A program made the position numbers and the translations under genes. From Lates calcarifer (Eukaryota > Chordata > Actinopteri > Centropomidae), in NCBI RefSeq assembly GCF_001640805.2, contig NC_066848.1, positions 24,267,512 to 24,331,511 on the forward strand: a stretch of 64,000 nucleotides of DNA, written 5' to 3'. The number at the start of each line of letters is the position of its first letter. Position 1 is the first letter of the stretch. Below the pieces are notes generated by a model. It did not search any database and was not told the origin of the DNA. It saw only the letters and a program-made list of their open reading frames with translations. Positions 57,431 through 64,000 of this stretch are shown here, one piece after another.

Positions 57431-57655
57431 TAAAGAAAAAAGAGGAAGCAGATGAAGAAAAAGAAGAAGAGGAGGGAAAAAAAGGCGGGCCCGCCTCAGT
57501 ACACCCTGTCTGAAGACAAAGTTTGTTTGATGTGCAGCAAAATTAAATATTTTTTTGATCTAACAAATTAATTTTCACCCCCACTCCACAGCCCTTCCCA
57601 TCGTTCCTATTCCTTTTTTTTCTGGAGGAGATAAAGACAATTTAATTTAGATACT
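57431..57655. promoter_or_regulatory. Candidate conserved noncoding element with purine tract
   Basis: Polypurine 57436-57489 runs into GGCGGGCCCGCC (12-base GC palindrome, 57484-57495), then AAGACAAAGTTTGTTTGATG, ATTAAATATTTTTTTGATC and AAATTAATTTTCACCC. The contrast of a GC palindrome and A/T motifs within 150 bases is unusual locally. Confidence 0.33.
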
Positions 57656-58539
57656 GCACACGCGTGCACACTCAGACACACACACACATTCCCTTGGTCA
57701 AGGCTGATGAGGATCCAGTACTACCACCAGTCATACTATATCCTACATGGAACTGGGAGTGTGATAAGAAAAGCAGAGTCCCAGTCAAGCATGGGTGGGT
57801 TGAATCTAAGGAATGGGTGATAGCATAACAGTATAGTGCTATGTGTCCTAAATAACTGTTGAGGTGCTGCTGTGACATGCAAAGAAAGGTTGTAATGTCA
57901 ACACTTACTGCCAGCCTTAACTTATAGAAGACAATCTCAGCTATTACTAAGGCACTTTGAGAATGATGTAAAAATATGTTGAATTTCACAGGACAAATAC
58001 AGAGAGCAATTTCTCTTTACTACACAGGAACATATTAACTTTAATTAATTCTTGATATATGTTAATATTGTAATGTACTTAATATGTACTTAATGTAAAG
58101 GGACCTTTACAGTGTAATATTCAAGGCCAGAGAAGAAGTGAGTTTTCATTCACTGGCTAAATGGTTTTACTTCTGCATGAAATTATTTAAAATCATTTTA
58201 ATGTCTGTTTAGTTTTTTACTGATGTTTTTTTGTTTTTCCTCATAATCTGTACATTTGACTGTTGCCTTGGGGATTACTGAGTAGAAACTAAAAACTATT
58301 GCTTTGTATGTAGCATCTATAAAGCTAAAAAAAAAACAAAAAAAACATGGCAGATCGTTTAACTTTACCCCTCTTGTTGCTTTTCAATAAAATTTTAATT
58401 TCAAGGCCTTAATTTCCTACTGATCACATTTGCAACTTTGCTAGTGGTGTGGCTTTAAGAATAATACTTTACACTCTGAAATATATCAAAATAAATCATA
58501 AATGATCAAATGACATTTCATCTAGTGTCTAGTTTATTT
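57656..58539. other. Noncoding, no feature recognised
   Basis: Short CA patch 57678-57688 and A-runs near 58328. Nothing supported. Confidence 0.5.
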
Positions 58540-58795
58540 GCAAGCAAAACTGATGACATATCTATCAGTCTCAGCTATACCTTTGTGATTTTTGCTAATT
58601 AATGAACAAGTCTTAGCATGTTAACACATTAAATTAGGTTGATGATTATAGTAAACACTACCTGCTAAACATACATATGTTAATACTGATATTGTGAGCA
58701 TGTTAGCATGCTGACATTAGTATTCAGCTCAAAGCACCACCATACCCCAGTACATATTTACAGCGTGTAGATTCCTTGTCTTGTAATAGTGCATA
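58540..58795 (+). mobile_element. Abundant teleost interspersed repeat copy
   Basis: TGATGACATATCTATCAGTC, GCTAATTAATGAACAAG, TTAGCATGTTAACACATTA, TACCTGCTAAACATACATAT, GAGCATGTTAGCATGCTGAC and AGCTCAAAGCACCACCATAC follow the order of a very common fish repeat with GTTAGCATGCTGAC at its core. Its class is uncertain to me. Confidence 0.65.
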
Positions 58796-59148
58796 GCCAA
58801 GCTAGCAAAGCTACTGAAAAGTAGCTCACTGATGTCTCGGACTGTCATGTGAGCCCCACCTTGCACATTACGGCAATGCCCCAAGAGTCTCCCATGTCAT
58901 GAGTATCAGTGTCTGCCAGCAAGTTATTAGGTCAGTCCTCACACCATGGGTCTGAAATCCTGCTGTCTTTGCTTATATCCTGAACAAAGAGGTTGAGAGA
59001 TGAGGAGAAAATTTAGAGAGAGAGAAAGTGGAGAAAAGCAGATGATATAGGCAGAGAGAGAAAGAGAGAAAGATGTCATTGACTCTGTGTCCCTGTAGCT
59101 TTGTTCCTGCCATGCTCTGCAGCACAGGACCTCAGTGCCCACAAGCAC

Positions 59149-59149
<1 letters not shown>
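58796..59149. other. Noncoding, purine-rich
   Basis: GAGA-rich stretch 59013-59072. The upstream part may continue the preceding repeat. Confidence 0.45.

Positions 59150-59208
<59 letters not shown>
59150..59208. repeat. (TC)n(CA)n compound microsatellite
   Basis: About 17 TC units followed by 12 CA units, the same architecture as 20858-20932. Confidence 0.95.
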
Positions 59209-59210
59209 TA

Positions 59211-59590
59211 CTCACATACTGTGTTTGGCCTGTCAGCCATGGCAGCACCTGTCAGCTGCTGACCACTTCATCGGACACCCCCAGAGAGTGAGAGAGAAGA
59301 TAGCGAGCAAGCAGCTACAACATACACACAGCAGGAAAACCAAACTTGACCTCTCTGTCCAGATGGGTCCATTCTTACTGTACAACACACAACACAGCCA
59401 GAGAGCCAGACACTGAAATGTTATGTGTGTGCTATAAAATGTTTTACAAGATAACCTCAGATGTATGTGAAAACAGACTTGGTTAGAAAGTCATTCTGTT
59501 TTTGATAATGAATTCAACATTTAAACCTTTATCCTTTTACCACTGCCTGTGACACTGTAACACACAGCATGGCTACAGCATGCCACCATG
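59211..59590. other. Noncoding, no feature recognised
   Basis: No repeat or gene recognised. Confidence 0.45.
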
Positions 59591-59750
59591 CAAAAAAAAC
59601 AAAACAAACAAACAAACAAAAAAAAAAAACACGACAAAGTCTTCAACTGAAACTAAAGATATGGCGTCTCACTGCTTTCAAAGCAGTATAGCAGTGAAAC
59701 ATTTGGGGGTCTCACAATCAAAGAAGGGTGTACTGTTTAATTAAAATGCT
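59591..59750 (+). repeat. Dispersed repeat copy A (A-rich head)
   Basis: A/C-rich head, TTCAACTGAAACTAAAGATATGG, CACTGCTTTCAAAGCAGT and TACTGTTTAATTAAAA occur in the same order at 60596-60740. Confidence 0.6.
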
Positions 59751-60595
59751 TAATATGTATCAATAAATGAGCCTCTTATTGTGCTAACTACCAAAAACAA
59801 TGTCTGCCTGCCTAGCACCATTCATTCATATGATCAATTGATCTCTGCTTTAAGAACAGATTGGAAATTAATAATTCATGGCAGACTGATGTTAGCAAAC
59901 CAGCCGGTTATAAGACATTGTAAGGTGGTTGAAAATAAAGAAAAAAAAAAGTAACTTCTATTTGTCCTGAACACCCTTAAAAGGCACATCATATACTTAA
60001 AATAGAGTACACGTATATATATACCCATAAGATTTTCAGGTTATTTCTTGGCCAATAGGAAAAAATGTTAAAGATTGGGGGCATTATTGAGAAAACATGA
60101 ACGCTAATGGAATCCAAGTCAACAGTTCATTATTTCTTGGAACCATACTGTTTCAAGGGAGGTTCAAAAGATCTGCTTTAAAATCTGTTTTGAGGCAAAC
60201 GTTTTTTTTTTTTTCTCCTTTTACTGCGTGATGTTACAAAAACAATTATAATAGTAGCCTTTTTATTCTGTCATTTTTTTCCTTGAATATGGGTAAACAT
60301 TTGTTTATTTTGGAGGAACGTAATATGTAAAGAGAAAATGACACTAAAAACTTCTTCAAAGATGGGAGAGGTTTATTGTTGAGGGCTGGTGAGAGCTGTG
60401 CATTTAATTATATGGAAATATGTAAGATATATAATTTTAATACATTTACTTACAGTAGTTATCCTCAGGGGTAGTTCATTTTCTAGTTTTCCATATAATA
60501 ATGCCATTCATTTCTATATAACTGTTAGGATTGAGTATTTTATTTATTTTGCAGTTGTTGTTTTTTTATGCTTTTGTCCCTTATTTAAAAAATGT
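59751..60595. other. Noncoding, AT-rich
   Basis: A-run near 59940, T-run near 60202, TATATATA at 60014-60021. No gene. Confidence 0.5.
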
Positions 60596-60740
60596 GCAAA
60601 AAAAAAAACATCAAGTATTCAACTGAAAGTTAAAATATGGTGTGTCACTTCTTTTGAAGCAGTCTGGCAGTCCAACATTGTAATAAATCCTTGAGAACTT
60701 GAAAATCAGTGCAAATCTACTGTTTAATTAAAACATTTAA
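60596..60740 (+). repeat. Dispersed repeat copy B (A-rich head)
   Basis: A-run, TATTCAACTGAAAGTTAAAATATGG, CACTTCTTTTGAAGCAGT and TACTGTTTAATTAAAA parallel copy A about 1 kb to the left, same orientation. Confidence 0.6.
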
Positions 60741-61086
60741 GTGAACCAGAAGGGGGAAGGCAAGAGCTAAATACACAGGGACAGACATAAATACTGTTAT
60801 GCACAGATTTTAGTCTGTTTTTAGAGGAATAAACCTTGCAACTGAGTAAACATTCTTGACAGCACATTAAACTACTTGTCAGTAATGACTGGAGTTCTAA
60901 TGGTAGACAATCACACAAATAACGTGACAAAGACAAGTGCTAAGTTTTGTACCAAAACAAACATGGACAGCAACTAGCAGTTTGCACTGTTTATATGCAG
61001 TGATATCTGTGCTGAAAAGGCCAAGAAAGAGGACAAAAGCTTCAAGTCTGGGTGAGATCCTAGATGAGGAGGTGTAGGCAATATGG
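60741..61086. other. Noncoding, no feature recognised
   Basis: Unassigned AT-rich sequence. Confidence 0.45.
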
Positions 61087-61132
61087 GCTAGGGTTAGGGT
61101 TACAATAAGGGTAGGCTTACCCTAACCCTAGC
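61087..61132. repeat. Inverted telomere-like repeat
   Basis: GCTAGGGTTAGGGT (61087-61100) and its exact complement ACCCTAACCCTAGC (61119-61132) face each other across 18 bases. Each arm holds about two TTAGGG units. Confidence 0.9.
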
Positions 61133-62329
61133 ACACAGGCGGGACTTTGGATGTGAACCCCAGTCAGATGCATCACGCCTTCCACCAATCCAACCTACCT
61201 CCTTGCAACTCCATTATAAAACACTTCATTTTTGTGTACATGAACACTGAGTGTTGTGACAGCTGAGGTTGTTTGAAACATATCGCACTCTATACGACTT
61301 AATAATATTATTATAAGACAGCTGCCCGGAAGGTCCATGGTACAACTTGATCCCACCAGTTGTCACACCCAAATCATATTCATAATCTGCTCAACAGTCA
61401 TAATGTGTTGCATTGTAATTTTCACCATGTAGTTATTACAATAAACTCTAATAAACAATAAATCTGTGTAACTTCAAAAATCATTTTTCTTATTATCCTG
61501 ATCTTTTTTTTTTTAATTGAGTGACAAATGGTTTGTTTTTGAATAGGGAATTAACTGTGACAATGGTACATGGATAACAACACATACCAACTCCAAAATT
61601 TGAATGCAACAGTATAGCAAACAGCTTCCCTCTAAATTAACCATATCACATTCATATTCCAATGTATGTGAATTACTTTATTTCATTTCAGTGTAGGAAT
61701 AATGCATGACATCTTTGTGATATGTGTATGATGCAGTTTCATGTCAGCTGTTCCACTCTTTGATTAGTCATGGCGTCACTGTTTTGCACTCTGTTCCACT
61801 GAGTGAATACTGAATAAATAGATTACATTGCTCTTTGGTCTGACTGAGCATTCATAAAACATCACAAGAAAAAAAAAAGTTAAAGAGAAGAAAGCTTCAA
61901 TTCAGAGGGATTAGAATTTGAAGTGTTTATTGGAGACACAGACCAGTCGGGGTATTTGCTTACCAATTGTGGTATGGTGTGTTTACATAATTCTAAAATT
62001 CAAAATGCCATCCATAAATAACTTTAAGGAACAGATGTCCAGTTGTAAAACCTTTAAAGGCTAGAACTGTAAATATTGTTATGTATTCAACTATTACACT
62101 GTATATTACTATAAGGTCACCAACAAATGCTTGAGGATGCTTTTGGTTGCTGATCTGATAGAGAAGATGTACATTTCTGTTTTAGCCCTATAAATCTAGA
62201 AATTACACTATCCATCTCTCTGTGTTTCTCTGTCTAGTTGTACAGGGATAAAAGGGAAGTGGAGGGAGGAGTGGGAGAGTGGAAAGAGAGAGAAGATATT
62301 AATTAAGCAGGGATTGTGCATAGACTCTG
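61133..62329. other. Noncoding; possible SINE-like patch 61135-61205
   Basis: On the minus strand GGGGTTCACATCCAAAGTCC (61144-61163) resembles a tRNA box B, with no clear box A. The rest is AT-rich with no gene. Confidence 0.4.
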
Positions 62330-62471
62330 GCTTGTGCATAAGACAGAAGGTTAAACAAATGCCAGGGCAGCGGTGTCACTTCAAACAATGACTATTAGCT
62401 TTGGAATCAGCCTTGTGTCTGCCGAGGAAACGCAGTCCATTCAGACTCCTGATTGCTAGTCGGCATGGTGT

Positions 62472-62513
<42 letters not shown>

Positions 62514-62660
62514 TGGTGGTGGTGGTGGTACAGGGGAGGTCATTCCATTTCAATCTGTGGTTAAATTAGCCGAAGGCGGCAGAGGTTGAAAACACACAAT
62601 TATTGGTGCGAGTCGGGCCGATGGGGACTGGCGAGGCAGAGGCAACATTTTAAAAAATGA
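62330..62660. promoter_or_regulatory. Candidate conserved noncoding element split by (TG)n(GGT)n
   Basis: Complex blocks at 62330-62465 (AACAATGACTATTAGC; TGCCGAGGAAACGCAGTCC; TGATTGCTAGTCGGC) and 62531-62650 (TTAAATTAGCCGAAGGCGGC; CACAATTATTGGTGCGAGTC) flank a microsatellite of about 22 TG plus 6 GGT units (62468-62529). CpGs and TAAT/ATTAGC cores on both sides suggest one element interrupted by repeat expansion. Confidence 0.38.
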
Positions 62661-63169
62661 TAGTGATAGATAGAGACATTATTGAAAGGGGTGATGGTGG
62701 ACAGTGGGAAGAAGGGCATGCAGATTGGTGGGTTTTGGAAAGAAAGTTTGTGATCAGTGTGTTGAAAAGGTGCTGTCAGAGCGACCCTGCCTCCTACGTT
62801 TCTGTACAACTTAACTGCAACAACAAATATGTTTTGAAGGCAGCGTTTTTGCTGGCTGGATTATATTTTAAGGGTAACATATTTTTTTGAATGAATGAAG
62901 TGCTACATTTATTAATGGCTGTGGATGGCGGGCATACAAAGCGCATGACTGTCACACCAGAGAGGGGTCCCAGAGAAAGATTGTGATGTAAATAAACATG
63001 TTGGGTCAGAGATCTCTGTGAACTTTTTTGGTGTAAATGGACTGCACTTTTTCTAGTTGATCTAATTGACCAGTCTACAGATCACACTCACACATTCACA
63101 CAGCACTTGTTTTACATAATACACAGCACTCTAACACACACACACACACACATTCACACAGTAATGCTA
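62661..63169. other. Noncoding; (CA)n at 63135-63152
   Basis: A 77-codon frame at 62657-62890 has no domain. The segment 62660-62880 may be a continuation of the preceding complex island. Confidence 0.45.
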
Positions 63170-63258
63170 CATTGGAGGTCATCTTGCCCAAGGATACTTT
63201 GACAGTTAGTGGGTTAGTGGGTGACCTCCTGTACCTCCTGAGCTACAGCCTCTCCATA
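63170..63258 (-). mobile_element. tRNA-headed SINE relic
   Basis: Minus strand: GGCTGTAGCTCAGGAGGTAC contains a near-perfect Pol III box A (TAGCTCAGGAGG, 63234-63245). Later CAAAGTATCCTTGGGCAAG matches the body of a teleost SINE (AAAGTGTCCTTGGGCAAG). The box B region between them is shortened. Confidence 0.65.
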
Positions 63259-64000
63259 TCAAACCAGACCACATTCTTTCCCTAAACCTCACCAAATGCT
63301 GTGAGTGCCTAAACTTTACCACACTTTACTTTAACCAAGTTATATAATACTGTAGTCTTTATTATACTGTATGTTCAGATACTGTGACCAAAAACAAGTG
63401 CTTTAAACATTTTGCTAATATGCTCAACATCTTCAAAATATTCTCACCATATTGATAGAAAAAATATAATTCGGTGATGATTACATTTTTTGTTTGTTTG
63501 TTTGTTTGTTTTTTTACAAAATATATTGTCATTGTCATCTATCGTTGCATAGAAACATAATGATTAAGAGACAGGATTGGTCAGAGGTAACTTTAAAACC
63601 TTAGCCCTTGTTCCCCATGCAACCAACAATGACCTCCAACACACAAAACCATGTATTTCTTGTTCAGTTTTGATGCATCAAAGTTCTTAGCTTCTCTTTC
63701 TTACAAGCAAGATAAGGTACTGCATTCCTCAAATTAATACATGGGTGCAGCCTTATTTTGTCTGATGACCAGTCACTTATGGTGGGTAATGTTAGCCATC
63801 TCAGCTACAAAAAACAAACAAGTTCCATAAGTAATCATCAAACTAATACCTTTAACTAAGTGACCTTAACAAACCAGACCATTAGAACTGTTCCAGGCTG
63901 GAAAACATCATGAAAAGGTCAGGGGGCCACAGTTAGATTCCCACACATATGCCAGTCACCTATAACGTAGCATGTTGTCTACACACATACTTATACGTAG
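63259..64000. other. Noncoding, no feature recognised
   Basis: TTTG repeats at 63488-63512; otherwise unassigned to the window end. Confidence 0.5.

Noticed and set aside
63170..63258. Possible functional tRNA gene on the minus strand
   Set aside because: Box A is excellent, but no box B or cloverleaf can be formed and the body continues into SINE wording.

Overview
The window reads as nuclear DNA of a ray-finned (teleost) fish. It is AT-rich and carries dozens of (TG/CA)n, (TC)n and homopolymer tracts. Its dispersed repeats are types I associate with teleosts: L2/Rex1-like LINEs with the conserved 3' tail, a DIRS-like tyrosine-recombinase retrotransposon, a restriction-like-endonuclease LINE fragment, hAT-type MITE pieces beginning CAGTGGTGGAAG, and tRNA-headed SINEs. 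I had no database. All family assignments rest on motifs visible in the sequence compared with family patterns remembered from other fish.

I find no complete host protein-coding gene, rRNA, functional tRNA or CRISPR. The only plausible host coding traces are a 49-codon open segment at 186-335 followed by two poly(A) signals, which could be the last exon of a gene lying to the left, and a short ATG-plus-splice-donor at 34594-34613. Most longer open frames are repeat translations (Cys-Val, His-Thr, Ser-Leu runs) or dead transposon protein.

Layout. 0-7 kb: possible gene 3' end, a SINE relic, plain noncoding DNA. 7.4-16 kb: two decayed minus-strand L2-like LINEs (7.45-9.25 and 14.43-15.90) and a hAT-type MITE (13.55-13.96). 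16-24 kb: microsatellite-dense DNA with a minus-strand reverse-transcriptase relic at 18.56-18.99. 24-40 kb: a gene-desert-like stretch with islands of complex non-repeat sequence (28.3, 30.5, 31.6, 32.3, 35.2, 37.9, 38.4 kb) that look like conserved noncoding elements or developmental enhancers. 41.5-48.6 kb: an endonuclease-domain LINE fragment, a SINE, a DNA-transposon relic and a DIRS-like relic flanked by striking perfect hairpins. 49-63 kb: more island-like candidates (49.2, 49.9, 50.6, 52.6, 54.9, 57.4, 62.3 kb) separated by repeats.

The overall picture is a regulatory gene desert or a very large intron. The element candidates were picked by eye from compositional complexity and TAAT/octamer motifs; only alignment to other vertebrates can confirm them. 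I did not find a convincing new biological system. The most unusual items are the hairpins at 46.95 and 47.24 kb beside the DIRS relic, an inverted repeat inside one LINE that looks like a template-switch product, the T9-loop hairpin at 27.9 kb, and a G-rich tract embedded in a conserved-looking block at 35.4 kb.
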